From Poecilobothrus nobilitatus (taxonomy: Eukaryota; Arthropoda; Insecta; Diptera; Dolichopodidae), in NCBI GenBank assembly GCA_947095535.1, contig OX352773.1, positions 254,285,590-254,349,589 of the forward strand: DNA of 64,000 nt. Reading direction: 5' to 3'. Positions 9,331-22,399 of this stretch are shown here, piece by piece. Made by a program: the position numbers and the translations under genes. How positions within the stretch are numbered: position 1 is the stretch's first letter; every line of letters begins with the position of its first letter. The notes under the pieces are model-generated. The model was not told the DNA's origin. It searched no databases and saw only the letters and a program-made list of their open reading frames with translations.

Positions 9331-11135
9331 TTTTTTTTTTTGGTTTTTCTCTCATGTTTACCAACTGAGTCTGAATTGATGTACAATGAAATTGTGTTAT
9401 GCAAGCAAGGACTTGAAAATTATCTTAAAATGTTTTTTTTTAAATGTTCTTGAAATGAAAAAAAAAAAAAAACAAAAAACAAAAATAAAAAAATTGAAAT
9501 AAGATTCATTGCAGTTGTATGGAAAAAAAAAAATCTTTGTAATTAATTTTCATTGCATTTAGTCTAAGTCGTATTAATTTGTTTTGTAGTTTGTTAAGGA
9601 GAACAAGGTTATACCAATTTTACCTAACTCAATTTATATAACAAAAAAAAAAAAAAAACACAAAAAAAAGAAAATCCATATGACATATTTTTTTTTTATC
9701 TATTTATTTTGTTTGGAAAAAAAATTGTTTTACCAAAAAAAAAAACAACACCAAAAATTAAAATCTTTGGTATTTTGTTTTTATATATTTTTGGTTTTAG
9801 GTCAAAATTTTTTATATTGACTTTTTTTTTCCATTTCATTTTACTTAAATTAATTTTTTTTTTTTATGTTTTTTTAGATATAAACTTTTGTGGAATTTCC
9901 AAATAAAAAGAATTTTTTAAAGCAAGCATTTATGGAAATTTAAAGATTTCTAATGGAAAAAATCTACAAAAAAACAAAAAAAAAATAACAAAAAAGAAAG
10001 AAAATAATGTTTGATTGTGCAAAATATGTAGGTGAACATTCTAAGAGTTCTCTTATCACATAAATTTCAAACTATTATTTAAATTGTTTCATTGTTAAGA
10101 TTTTATTCAAAAAGTTTATAAGATAAAATCTAATATTATTATCTAATATATACAAAAGAAAGTTTATCTGGAAAATGGATTGTCTTTCATCAGTTGAAGT
10201 TGAAGATTAGGTTTAGTAGTACTTGCTATAGTAAAAGACAGACCAGACACAGTCAGAAGTCAAATTACTGGTTCGTTTAATAAAGCATAAAATTATTCAC
10301 CACCCCAAATGAAAAAATCGTAATAAAAGGTTACATATATGGTAAAGTAAAGACCAAACGGAAACGTTTATCGATATTAATAGGTATACTATTTGAAAAC
10401 CTGGCATTTTGTTTTTCTGTTACCTATTAGATTTAAATCCCAGTCAAGTTAATAATAATAGTAATAATATCAGCCTTCCGTACGTCGTACAGATCCTGAA
10501 ATGCTGTTTAGTTATTTAAAAGTAAGAAAAAGAAAATAATAAATAATAACAGTAATATTAAATCTACAAATTTAGTTAATTGCATGAATTAAAACATATA
10601 ATAGAAATAATAATTTATTTTTTCAACTAATAGAAAATTATTTATTTTGTAAAAACAGTTGCTGATGTTACACTATTTAAAATTTATTTCTTTTGTTTAT
10701 AATAAAGGGATATTTTTTGTTCGATAGCTTTGTTTAATATGTTATTAAAGGTATAATACGCTAAAAAAAAAAAAAATAAGTATACTAAAAATAGCACTTG
10801 TTCTTTCCGATTTATCAAGTTTTTCATTATACATAAAAAACAAAAAAATTAATTTTACTTCGGGGTTCAAACTCCGACCCACATATCTTTACCATATCTT
10901 TAATCACTATGCCTCATTCCTATTTGATTTTTTTTATTTTATTTCATATTTTATTTCAATTCTGGAATGACCAACACACATTTCAAATTATAATATGTTA
11001 GTACAGATATAGATATTAAAACTTGATTTATTTTTATTGATGAAATTTGAATGAACTCATCAGTTAATCACTAACATCGGAGGAATTCATCAAAAATTTT
11101 TCCAAGAAAAGAATTCAACTAATTTTTTTTTTATG
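9331..11135. other. AT-rich intron sequence, no gene seen
   Basis: Many A and T homopolymers (9420-9980 especially). The open frame at 9709-9906 is homopolymer-driven. The segment 10170-10520 is less AT-rich (for example CAGCCTTCCGTACGTCGTAC near 10472) and could be an unrecognised old insertion. A tRNA-like fragment is listed separately at 10855. Confidence 0.55.
10855..10925 (-). mobile_element. tRNA-like SINE fragment (S3-like), minus strand
   Basis: On the minus strand, GAGGCATAGTGATTAAAG (box A-like) is followed about 30 bases later by GGAGTTTGAACCCCG (box B-like). No body or tail can be delimited. Confidence 0.35.
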
Positions 11136-11139
11136 CCAA

Positions 11140-11390
11140 AGGGAGGTGGGAATCTTCCAAAAAAAAATCAAGAATTCCTCCTTGGTAATGTCAGATTTTT
11201 ACTGACTAAACCCAACTCCCCCTCTGCCAATATAATGCGATGAAACCCTTACCTGGTAACGCAGTATATTGGCTAGGGAGTCAGGATAGGAAATTATAGG
11301 AGAAGGATGCAGAAATATTGAATTGGAAGTGGGACTGTAAGGGAACAATGAATCCGCATGTTATTATTACAATTTTTATAACAGTGACTA
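11140..11390 (+). repeat. family C dispersed repeat, copy 1
   Basis: About 245 bp match the reverse complement of 14825-15075. Shared strings include GCCAATATAATG, GATGAAAC.CTTACCTG, AACGCAGTATATTGGCTAGG, AACAATGAATCC and AACAGTGACTATA. Copies 1 and 2 are inverted relative to each other, about 3.4 kb apart. No coding capacity and no recognised family. Confidence 0.7.
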
Positions 11391-11399
11391 TAATATATT

Positions 11400-11690
11400 A
11401 ATCAACAGTTACAACATGCGTAGTATATAACATCTTTCAGCATGAGGTAATTAATTGAGGCCATTCCACTGTCACTGTAGTAACTATATTATTATTGGTA
11501 TTAGTATTAGTTATATATTAATATGATATTATATGCTACAGGAGTCAGGGCCATCAGTGGATTAAAATGTGGCAGTAGTATCTATATATATATAACACAT
11601 TTCTGCATGATATAACCATAGAAGAGGAGGATAGCTACACTGTAGTAGATATTTTAATTATTATCATTATTACTTATACGATATACATTA
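11400..11690 (+). repeat. degenerate tandem repeat, unit about 165 bp
   Basis: CATCTTTCAGCATGAGG at 11431 and CACATTTCTGCATGATA at about 11597 begin two related units. They also share GTAGTATATAACA/GTAGTATCTATA and CACTGTAGTA(A/G)A. It follows directly after family C copy 1 and may be part of the same element. Confidence 0.4.
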
Positions 11691-11734
11691 TTACGATATA
11701 TAATTACTATATATTTCTTTTTATATATGACCTG

Positions 11735-11815
11735 ATCGGAGTTTAAATCCAAGGCATTCCGATTGAAATTCTGGCGACTTAACCATATTGCTTGATTAGA
11801 CAGATAATTTTAAAA
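11735..11815 (-). mobile_element. tRNA-like SINE fragment, minus strand
   Basis: On the minus strand, AAGCAATATGGTTAAGTCGC (box A-like) is followed by CTTGGATTTAAACTCCG (box B-like) at tRNA spacing. Diverged and without a clear tail. Confidence 0.35.
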
Positions 11816-13429
11816 TCAAATCTCGTTAATAAGTCACATGCTTTGTCTATTTGCTAATGAATACATTTTACTGAAACCACACCAAAAACTTAAAATTAAA
11901 TTTCTACATAGAAATCCGTTATTTTTTGAATAAAAAATATAAAATTATAATAAAATATTGTCAATATTATTTGAATAATGATCAAAACCTTTTATTAATA
12001 AATTCTTAATTTAAAAAAAAATAAATCGTTTGGTTTTTTTTTTTTTTTTAATTAAAAATAAAGTGCTTTAAAAGTACCCATCTAATAAAAAACAAATACA
12101 AAAACAAGGAAGAGATTTTCAATATTGCAAACAAAAAAAAAAAAAAATTAATATAATATTAATTACTTTCATTTTATTGATTTTCAAATCAGAAAATTAT
12201 TTCGAATTTCTTATAAAACTTTTTTTTTTTGTTTTTTATTTTTATTTTTTTGAAACAAAAAAAAACAACAACAATAATAATTATTAAAATTATTTTTATT
12301 ATCTGGTTTTTTTATTTTTTTTGTTTTTTTTGTTAATTTCGATTTAAAATAATTTTGTTTTTTCTATTTATTTATTTATTTTTTTATTTTTATGATGGTT
12401 CATAACGTGCTCTCTCTTTGATTTTTTAATAAAGTTTTTTTTAAGTTTATTTTTATTTTATTTTTTTTCTGTTTTTCTTATTTTTTCTTTTTTTTTTACT
12501 ATTTTTATAATTATTATTATTATGAACCAATTTTAATTTTCTTTAATTCTTTCATATTTCTTTTTAGATTATTTTTCATTATTTTGTTTTATTATTATTC
12601 TATTGTTTATATTATTTTCATTTTTATTCACTTAATTTTTTTGTATGTGTACATATTTTTTTTTTTGTATTTTTTAAGTTTTGTAATTTTCTGTTTTTAA
12701 TTTCCTTTGAGAATTGTTGGAAAAAAAACAAAAAAATCTGTATAAAGAAAAACAGAAAATTTAATAACAATGAAGGAAAAACTTCTAATTGAAAAGTTTT
12801 TCAGTTTTTTGTTTTTTTTTTTCAATTTTTTATTTAATTTTCCCATTTTTTCTTCTGTTTTGTGTTTTTTTTTTTTTTTTTTTTTTTAAATATGAGAGTT
12901 AAAAAAATTATTCATAAGAAACTTAAATCGCCAATTATTCATTTCAAAAGTTTTAATTACTTTTATTTTATTTTTGTTTTGAGTGATTGTTGAAATAAAA
13001 CAAAAAGTAAAAAAAATTTTCTTATACTCTTAATGGTCAAAAAAATATTCACTTAATTCATAAAAATTTACATTATTTAATAGGTATGTAGATAATATGG
13101 GAAATAAATTTAATTTGTGTTTTGTATTTTTTTGTTTTCTTTGTGATTTTTCTGATTTTTTTGTAAAAAATAATTTAACAAATAATATTGGCCCTTGTGA
13201 ATTAAAAGGTCAGCTTATTAATATTTTGCATAATTAAGTATAATTATGATAAAATGAAAATATTAAATAAATAGATAGTAGCTCTGTAATATATACATAT
13301 ACTATGGGTGAGTTTTAAAATCCACAAAAAAACAAAATCCATAACGATTTTTGCCATAAAAAAGAAAAAAATTCGCGGAAAAAAAATCTATAAAAAGAAA
13401 ATCCATAATATCAATATTAAAACTTACCT
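11816..13429. other. low-complexity T-rich tract and AT-rich intron
   Basis: 12180-13160 is a nearly continuous pyrimidine-biased run of TTTTTATTT/TTTTTGTTTT blocks on the plus strand, the lowest-complexity part of the window. No gene. Confidence 0.6.
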
Positions 13430-13700
13430 GTTAAAATAGTTATGTGGGTATGTAAAAATAGTAAGGAAGGAGTTTAGAGTTTGTAAATGGTAACAAAATC
13501 AGGGTTCCATAATTTTTTTAGCGGAAATTTGTTACGTATTTGCTTTGATGTTGAAATATGTATGCAATGAAAATAATTAGGAAGAACTTTAGAGTTTGTT
13601 ACAAAATCAGAGTTTTTCTTTTTTTCCAGAATATTCTTAGCATAATTTTGAATTTGTGAATTTAGGCTTTTGAATTTTATTTATGAATTTCGGCTTGTGG
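13430..13700 (+). repeat. family E repeat, two tandem units
   Basis: TAACAAAATCAGGGTTCC at 13491 and TTACAAAATCAGAGTTTTTC at 13599 lie 108 bp apart. Each follows AGTTTAGAGTTTGT/ACTTTAGAGTTTGT, and GAAATATGTATGCAATG lies between them, as in the copy at 63550. Confidence 0.5.
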
Positions 13701-13929
13701 ATTTGGTCACTAAATCTACATACTACATAATATTGATTCCACTATGAAAGTGGATTCCACTATGAAAGATTCCACTATTAGTAAAATATTTAATATTATA
13801 TTTTCATCTTCATAAAATTTACATCCTTTTCTTCTTACTCTTTAGAAAAACTTAATTATAAACTTAACTTAATTATAAACTTAAAAAAAAATCCAATAAA
13901 ATTAAATGAACAATTAATGGACTTGTCGC

Positions 13930-14640
13930 CAAACTGCCCATAAATAGGAGCTGGTACAAAAAAAAATTTTTGAAGCGCTAATTTTTATGCTAATTTTGAA
14001 AATGTTTCCTTCCCTCAAAATTGCAATATTCTGACTAAAAAGTATATATTATAAAATTTTGTCTTCAAATAACGGTAAAATTAAATACTAAGTTGCCAAA
14101 AATTGTATAATTTTGATATTGATTTATAAAGGTAAAAAAAAGTGCTGTCGTTTGGCAGCGATTAGAAAAATATAAGCGGAACTTGAAATATACACATTTA
14201 AAAATAGACCTTTTTCAAAATTAGAGGGGCTGCAGTTCAGAAACAGATGGGGGTACATTAAAAAGTCTATTAACAACATACATTTTTTTAAATAAAACTA
14301 AAAGTTCTGTCGTTTGGCGGCGATTAGAAAAATATAAGCGGAACTTGAGATGTACATTTTTAAAAATAGAGCTTTTCCAAAATTTGAAAGGCAGCAGTTC
14401 AGAAAATGATGTGGCTGCATTAAAAAGTCTATCAACAATATTAAAACTAAAAATGTTATGTAAAAACTAAAAATACTTGTTAAAATTTCCCTGCTCTACC
14501 TTTAATGGCGTAGAAGTTTTGTAAACAAATTGACAGACTGACAGACAAACGAACCAACACATAGATAGGTAAGCAGACGCACAAAATGAATCTAATACGT
14601 GAATTTTTAAAATTTTTTTGAAAAATGAGACAAAATATAT
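13930..14640 (-). mobile_element. family A element, old copy, minus strand
   Basis: Contains the reverse-complement hallmarks AAATAACGGTAAAATTAAAT, TTTTTCAAAATTAGAGGGGC, GGCGTAGAAGTTTTGTAAAC and a decayed microsatellite (GACAGACTGACAGACAAACG). An internal duplication is visible: CTGTCGTTTGGC(A/G)GCGATTAG at 14145 and 14305 starts two related segments of about 130-160 bp. The ends are diverged. Confidence 0.7.
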
Positions 14641-14824
14641 CATATTGAAGAAAAAAGGATATGCAGAAGAAGATTTAAAGGTTTTGGGCCGAACGGTGGC
14701 AGCAGTCCTTACTATATTTGATAATTTATGGTTTTATTATATAATATATTACGTGCACTAGGAAGAATTATTTAAACTCCAACTTTGTGGTCAATCTATG
14801 AAAAGATGTAATTAGATGGTGTTA

Positions 14825-15075
14825 TAATATACTACTGCATGCTGTAACTGTTGTAACGGCTATAGTCACTGTTAGCGAAATAATAATAATAGGTGGATTC
14901 ATTGTTTCCCACTCCCAGTTCAATGTTTTCACATCCATTTCCTATTCTTCCCTATTCTTATTCCCTAGCCAATATACTGCGTTAGCAGGTAAGTGTTTCA
15001 TCCCATTATATTGGCTAAAGGGGAGGTGGATTTAGTTGGTAAGACTAAAAACCACCTCTCTTAAAAAGAAAAAAG
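14825..15075 (-). repeat. family C dispersed repeat, copy 2 (inverted)
   Basis: Reverse complement of the 11140-11390 repeat: ATAGTCACTGTTAGC, GGATTCATTGTTTCCC, CCTAGCCAATATACTGCGTT, CCCATTATATTGGCTAAAGG. It ends in GGTAAGACTAAAAACCACCTC. Confidence 0.7.
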
Positions 15076-15954
15076 AATATCGAAATTATCTTTTAATCGA
15101 ACAATTATCTATTAATTGAAAAAATAACTAACAATCTCGCTATATCTCACTGTTAAACATTCACTAAGACGACACCAAACTACCTTTATTTATTGTAATA
15201 ATTATTGAAAAATGTAGAAAAAAAAAAGAAAACTAAAACAGTAAAGTCAGGATAAAAAATGTGAAAGAGGAGAAACATTTATATTATTATTTGTATTACT
15301 TAAATTGAAATATCGAAAAATAGCAAAAGTATTTTCTTACACTCTTTTTAAACCAGATTCATAATCTTTTATTTCATTCTTGTTTTAACCTTCTCAAAAA
15401 TTTTATTATAACAACTTTATTCTTCAAAATTAAATTTCAAGAGTTACTAATTACATTTAAGTCTTATTTGACATATTTGAAGAAAAATATAAGCATTGGA
15501 GAAAAGCTTAGGAAAACATTTTGTGAACAGTAATGTATAGGTTAATAATTTTCTTTATAAGAATAATCTAAGAATTTCAATTAATCTTTTCTTTCTTTTA
15601 AGATTAATTTTTTTTTTATTATTTGGAGCAAATATAGATACCTTAAAATCAAATTTTTCTCATTTCAAATATCACAATATTGACCTGAATAAATTATCCT
15701 AGACACGAGCATAAGATTTCCTTAATCATATTTTATTAGTTTATAATCATTTTTATCTAAAAATATACTCCTTCGTATTATTAGTACTACATGATTTACA
15801 AATGGTAGGTCAAAACAAAAGAAAAAAAAATCGATTACGGATAAATACTTAACAAAACCTAAAAATTTTCAACACATGTCTTAAGAAAGAATTATTCATA
15901 TCGATTTTCTTTTTAACATTACAATATATCAAAAATATTTAGAAGAACAGAACA
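15076..15954. other. AT-rich intron sequence, no gene seen
   Basis: No repeat or coding signal recognised. Confidence 0.5.
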
Positions 15955-16611
15955 ATAAAGAAGAGTATATAGTTGAATGTATCAAACTGTAAACTCTAGG
16001 ATACTCGTAAGAAAATAATTTATGCTATCAGCATAAAATTTAATCACCTTTTAAAAAATTTCAGATATTTGCCTGAATCAAGTGCCGAGATATACTTATG
16101 TAAAATTTTAAGTTATAGTTTAGTTATAGACTAACCAAATTATGGAAAAGGCGTTGGCATATTATGCCTTAACTTCTTTTGACAAAATTTTAAATACCAA
16201 GCTTATATAGTATACACTGCGTTATTCTCATATAAAAAAGAAGTTATGTGGAAGCTATTCGAATCTGTTGCACTAAAATTTCAGATACCTTGCTTAAATA
16301 GATACTGAGTTACTAGCTTCAATAGACACAGCTGATCGAACAGCCAATCGAACTTTGGTCAATTTCAATAGCGAAATTAACAAGAATTTTATAAAAGTGA
16401 AATCGTAAAAATTTAAGAATCTTATAGTACCGTAATTTTTTGAATTATTATGTGCACGGACCGACGAATGAACATAGCTAAATCAATCCAAAATTAGATA
16501 TATTACATAGGTGCATATAGTTTTTTATATTATCTGTCTCATCTCCTTTAAGGAATGACAAACTTGATGGCAGGTTTATTATACCCGGAGGACTATTTTC
16601 ATACAAGTATT
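15955..16611 (-). mobile_element. family B (DINE-1/Helentron-like) element, old copy, minus strand
   Basis: The left end AACTCTAGGATACTCGTAAG corresponds to the family B 3' end (AACTCTGGGATACTCGTATG at 62081). The right end GGCAGGTTTATTATACCCGG...TTTTCATACAAGTAT corresponds to the 5' end. TTTCAGATACCTTGCTTAAATAGATACTGAGTTA is a remnant of one 142-bp unit, and GTGCACGGACCGACGAATGA is the decayed microsatellite. Confidence 0.65.
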
Positions 16612-18985
16612 CAATTATCCTATGAAATATAAATTTTATATAAATCTTATCCTTTAGCAAAAATCATTTTCTTTTTAAGGTGTTTCTATTAATTTAATAA
16701 AATCCCAAAGTTCTTTTATATAAAAAAAAATATTTTGTTTAAATTTTAGTATTGCAAATAAGTTAAATATCAAAGTTTAAGTTATTAATATATACATATA
16801 ATAATTAATATTATAGTCACTGGTGAAAAACTATAAATTAAAGAAATATAAACCAATACATAAAATTAAAGGTGTATAAAATTCACTTGTTACCTTTAGT
16901 TAATTCCGAATTTATTAATTACTTTGTTCCTTAATTTGCTGCACTCGAATATTCTATCTAACAGGTACTTACATATATGCCGATATATTAATACTTGTAC
17001 AAGTAAGGATATCCCTAAATAAATCAAAATTTATTTACGTTTAAAAAATTAAACAGTGAAGTTAAAATCATTTAATCATAATTATCTTACAATTATTATA
17101 CAATTATAACTTTGTTTGATTCTCTTTGTTTTTAAAGTTAATTATAAAAGGACTGTTAAACAATTTCATATCTTTATAATTTTTAAATAATAGAAAAAAC
17201 GTGCTTCATTTGAAATCAAACATGCTGATTTCATTTATTTGATTGGCACTGGCTAAATATAAAGAAAAATTAAATGACTCCACAAAATTACTCAAAACAA
17301 TTTATTTTTTCAATATATTTTTAAGTGATCTTTAAAATAATTTCGTGCGTATGCTTCACATTTAAGTTTTAAGGGGTTTCTTCCTAAAGAGGTAATAAAT
17401 TATCAAAAAAAAAAAAACCAAATTTTTAAACTGAGAAATTCTTGAAAATTTTTGTACTCATCCTTCATATTCCTAAATTTCCTAAATCCCATCATTTCCT
17501 CAAGAATCCTTCCCATTTCCTTATCCTAAAGACCAAGCTGAAAATTTTGTATTGAAGATCTATCCTATCCTAAAGACTGATTTTAAAGGGAGTTGTTTTT
17601 GTTGGTTAAAGTCCAACAGTATCCGAAGAAACTAACGTATCAACACCTCCGGATGACTTTTGAAATTTTCCACCGGTGCTCGTAAGAAAAAAAATGAAAA
17701 TAAATAAATACATACCTATTAATAACTATTTAAAAACAACGTATTTGCATCAAGACCTACAATCACCTCTTAGAAAATCCAATTCATTGCTATTTTCTTA
17801 GGAGTAATGATTTAGTAGCTTAAACATAACAATTGGCAAATAAATTTACCAAACTTCTTTCCACTGCCCATATAAGAAGAATAATAAGATGTCATTGAAA
17901 ATATATTTAACTTTAATAGCAAAACAGGAAAGAAGCCTATATATGTGCAACCAAATTTTAACGTTATTTCATTTATCAATAATTGTTAATGAGCTTTTCG
18001 GAAGTATATCCATTTTATTTTTTGCAAAAAAAAGAAAACAAATTATTACAAAGGTAGGGAAAATTACAATTTAAAAAAAAAATGTTTGTTTTTCTTTACT
18101 TAATTTTGCTTTTGTTTCTCTGTGAGTGTCATAAAAAGTTTGTTAAGAGTTTTTTCTGTTACTGTTGTTGTTACCGAAACGGCTGTTTTTAAATAAAATA
18201 ATGCCAAAAGCATTAATTTAAAAAAAGAAAAAAAAAAAAGAAAAAAAAATAAAGAAAATTTCCAAGGTTTTGTTGTCTTTAAATTTTTCATTTTATGTTT
18301 TTTTTTTTTTTTTAATAAAAATCTCTAAGGACATAAAACAACACAAAAAGAAGAATAGCATAACAAGTCAAATATACGATTTTGGTATATTATTATGTAA
18401 TGTATACAAGTAGTACATAATATAAATATATATGTAATATTTATTTCTGTAAAAAATATAAACATTTTATATTATTATCCTTTAACTTAGACACTGTTTT
18501 TTTCTTTCTTTTATGCATGTGGGTCCTGCTCTTGTTTTATAAAATCGAATTTTAAAAGTAAATATAACAGTATAAGAGTCTTGAGAGATACATAAAATCC
18601 CTAGGCCTTTTTTGCCTCTGTTTGTTTTTATTATGACTCATAGAAAACGAATTAGTTTTTTTTTTTTTGGTTTTTCTTGAAGATGAAATTGAAAAGTAAG
18701 AAATTTGCTAAGAAATTTAAAAAAAGAAAATTTTATAATAAGAATCAGAATATTTTGCTGAATCTTTCTTTTACGACATGAAGTGTCCACTATATGAAAT
18801 TTTGATACGGCATTGATTGTTATATTTAAATCTCTAACCTTAAAAATCAAAAGCTTAATTACATATTTTGTTTTTACTCACTACTTAAATACAAGAATTG
18901 TTTCTTCTATTATAGTAATGCAGTTTAGTTTAATGAGAGAGGAAAAACGATTTAAATGTCACCATAACCAGTACAATAATAATAA
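16612..18985. other. AT-rich intron sequence, no gene seen
   Basis: No repeat recognised. 17450-17690 is less AT-rich (TTCCTAAATTTCCTAAATCC and CCTATCCTAAAGACTG words) but not identified. The open frames at 17889-18074 and 18100-18291 lack support. Confidence 0.5.
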
Positions 18986-18989
18986 ATAG

Positions 18990-19395
18990 GTACTCGCCTA
19001 ATCTATCATTTGATCATACAATTAGACCGTGTTTAGTGGGTTATGGTTGCACAAGTTCATAGTGAAATACTGCTCCTTTTAACATCTTTAGATGATTTCC
19101 AATTAATCCTTTAAAAAAAAACCCATTACCTAGGAATTTTCACTCTATAAAAAACCAATAATATAACTAGGTTCAATAGTCCAAGGTCTCCTAGTTTATT
19201 GTTTGGTCATAAAGGAATATGGTGTTTAGTGCGTTAAAGTTTGATAAGACAATAAAGAAATCGTGTTCGTACTGCTCCTTCTTAGTGTCTTTACATGTCT
19301 TTAGGTGTCTCCTACCTATCTTCGTAAAAAAAAACACCAGCAAGGGATTTCCACACCAGAGAAATGAGCACTTGCTATATCTTTCAGGGTATGTT
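18990..19395 (+). repeat. degenerate tandem duplication, unit about 190 bp
   Basis: Unit 1 (about 18995-19150) and unit 2 (about 19185-19370) share, in order: CGCCTAATCTATCATTTGATCAT / TCCTAGTTTATTGTTTGGTCAT, GTGTTTAGTGGGTTA / GTGTTTAGTGCGTTA, ACTGCTCCTT, a TCTTTA..GAT/TGT stretch, AAAAAAAAAC and GGAATTTTCAC/GGGATTTCCAC. Divergence is high, so the duplication is old. Confidence 0.55.
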
Positions 19396-22395
19396 GGTAT
19401 TGTTTGAGAACTGTTATATATTAATTGATTTTAGTTCAAAAGAAGAAGTGCAGTTATATCTACCAAATATCAATAAAAGAAAACAATCGCTCCAATATTT
19501 TGGAAAATATTAATAGGAGTGTTACCAACTTCGTAGAGTGGCCAATTAGGTGTAAGGAGACTTTTTGAACTTTTTGAGCTAGTTCGAAAAATTTTGAGGA
19601 GTGGAAGCCTAGTGTATGATAGTGGACTTATACTGCATTACAAACGGAAACATTCAAACTTTTTTCACATTATTTTCAACATTCAAACTTCAAATTTTTT
19701 TGCTTTAGCAGTTTTAAGAATAAGAGAGGGTGAGCATTTTACATTACAAGATCAAGATTGTCAAATTAATATAAATCTGAACTTCCATCATTAACTTTGA
19801 ATGAAGAGTAGGTACCGTTTTTCATGAGCCTATTTTACGTTTAACAGAAACAATAATATAAAATTTATATTGTTATAAATACATTTTGTAATTGTACGTG
19901 TCCATATGTTGTTTATAACATTAAAGAAAAAACTAAAAAGAGTTTAAAACATTTTAATTTCCTTTTTTTTTGTAATAAAGTACGTGTTTTTTTTTTAGCA
20001 TTTGATGTAACATTACAATAATTTTACTTTTTTTATTGCTATTTTAATTCTTATTGTAAAATATGGAAAACCAAAGATATTTTGAATTAGGTTGGCCCTA
20101 ATAGCATTGTTTTTTTTTTTATGAATGTGGAAATGTCATTAAAAACCTACAAAATTTTCTTAAAACAATTTTCTTGGAACAGGATTATTAGATTATTAGC
20201 ATATATGTATATAATATACATATACATGCACAAAACAAAAAAAAAAAAAACAATTTAAAATGATAATAACAAAACAAAATAAATTCACGGTAAATTTACG
20301 TACTTTCAAGTTGTATACAAAAAAAAAAAAAAAAACTAGAAATTCTACGAACCAAATTTACCCAATAGGTTTCAAATTTTTCTTTTTTTTTTATGCTTTT
20401 GGTTCGTCATTTAATATTATGTGCCATAATTTTTTTTTAGTTTTTTTGCCTTTTACCTAATTTTAATGATAAAGTTATAAGATTTTAATTAATTGTGTCG
20501 GTCATTTTGTCATTAAATCGTATTTTATCAAATTAAAAATTAGAAAGTTATTTCATAAAAAAAAATAAAGTTGGTATTTACTCTGATTTTAGCTTCAATA
20601 TTGTGTACACTACACAAAAAGTTAAATTATGTGGCACTTGCACTTTTATTTTTTCTAATAATTTTTATTTTTCTAAAAGGGCGGTTTTTTTCAATTAGCA
20701 TTTATTTCTTCATAAAATTGAATAGAAAATTGAAATCGAAAATTGAATATGTTTTTATAGGTGTTTTACAATATGACTGCCTTTTTTCTTGAAAAGATTT
20801 TGTTAGTTAAGAAATGTCTTTTGTTTGTTTTCAAAATATTTGTTGCCATGAAATTTTAAGTGCCTATAAGTATGCTTTCAACACTTGTATTCTATTAAGC
20901 ACACGAAACAGCATTTAGTCAGAACTAAATACTATTTAGTTAGGATAATATTTAGCTCTGTTTTTCTTCAACCAAATATTGAAAGTTGAATAACCATATT
21001 AGTAATATAAAAATTGGAATGACAGTAAATTCCAATTATTTCGCTTTGTTCTTTTTTGGTACCTTAAGAATATAATATAAGGGTTATACACATTCAATCA
21101 TTTCAAAAATTTGAAATTTTATATGCAACTTATAAAATATAGATATATGAAGTGAAAAGCAAAAAGTTGTTTTATTAATCCTGCTGTAGAACAAAATAAT
21201 TAATTCTACAGTTCTACTCTTTAGATGTTTGTCTTGACTCGAAATCATATTTTCCTAAGTTTTTATTTTACTTTTCTATAATTAAAAGCCTTCTGTTACC
21301 ATGTTAACGTCAACAATTTTTTAAAATACCCTACTAGATATTTTTTTTTTTTTGTATTATCTAGCCGGATTTATTGTCTTTATGTGTAAATAAAATATTT
21401 AGGAGAACATAGTATACATATAGGGATTACATATATCTCTTATATAGATTAAATAAAATTTAACAAGGCTCCTTTCAATATTTAACAAAAATAACAAAAA
21501 AAAAAAAAAAACTGATGGCAATTCTTCAAACATTGAATAGATTATTAGATTTTTTTTACCGTTCACATATATTATAATATATATGTACCTACATATCTTT
21601 CAGTTATATGTAACACTCTGTACAGTATATAATACTATTTGTATATTGTATATACATATATTATGGACTTGTAAGGATAAGAATATAAATATAAAAATCC
21701 CCGACCTATAATAAAAAAACAGATGTGGTGGAAAGAGTGTAAACATAACGAGAATAGAATTTTTAATTTTTTTTTATTTTTGTTGCTTTTTTTTTTGTCG
21801 GGTTTCGTTTGTTAAAATGATGATAATGAGAAAAAAAAGACGTAAAATCGGAGCCGACAGTTTCATATAATATAAATGAAAAAAATGGAAAGTGACAAAA
21901 AAATCAATCAACAAAACTCAATAATTTTTAAATCTTCGTGAAGGCATCAATTTACAACTTTTTAGATTATATTATATCATATATAATGATATGTATGTAT
22001 GTGTATGACTATAAGTAGTAGATTGGGAATAAGATTTAACAATAATTTTTAAACTAATATCAACTGCGTTAAGTAAACATGTGTACGTATTGTAATACAT
22101 TCATATATAAAAACTTTTCTTTTTGAGGAAATTAAAAAAAAAACAAAATTTCTATTATATTTTTTTACTGACTCAATAATGTACATAATATATGAATAAC
22201 GTTTTTATACAATTTTAAAACTTGTTAATAATATACACGTATTCTTACAGTGTGTTTCATAAGTAATTAAATTTTCAAGATAACTGTGATATATATTAAA
22301 AAAATAAAATAATCACAAAATTGCAAAAAATATAGGGATAGTTATGGTTTTCACTAAATAGCTTCTAACCGGACCAAGAACCGGAGAAGAAAAAA
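19396..22395. other. AT-rich intron sequence, no gene seen
   Basis: Homopolymers and TATATA-rich segments (20200-20230, 21540-21660). Open frames at 19594-19794, 20260-20460 and 20571-20792 have homopolymer-driven composition and no recognisable domain. Confidence 0.5.
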
Positions 22396-22399
22396 AAAA

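Noticed and set aside
9709..9906. Open frames rich in Phe, Lys, Asn and Ile (1326-1562, 9709-9906, 20260-20460, 40522-40776, 56329-56565)
   Set aside because: Produced by A/T homopolymers in stop-poor phases; no domain, no start or splice context.
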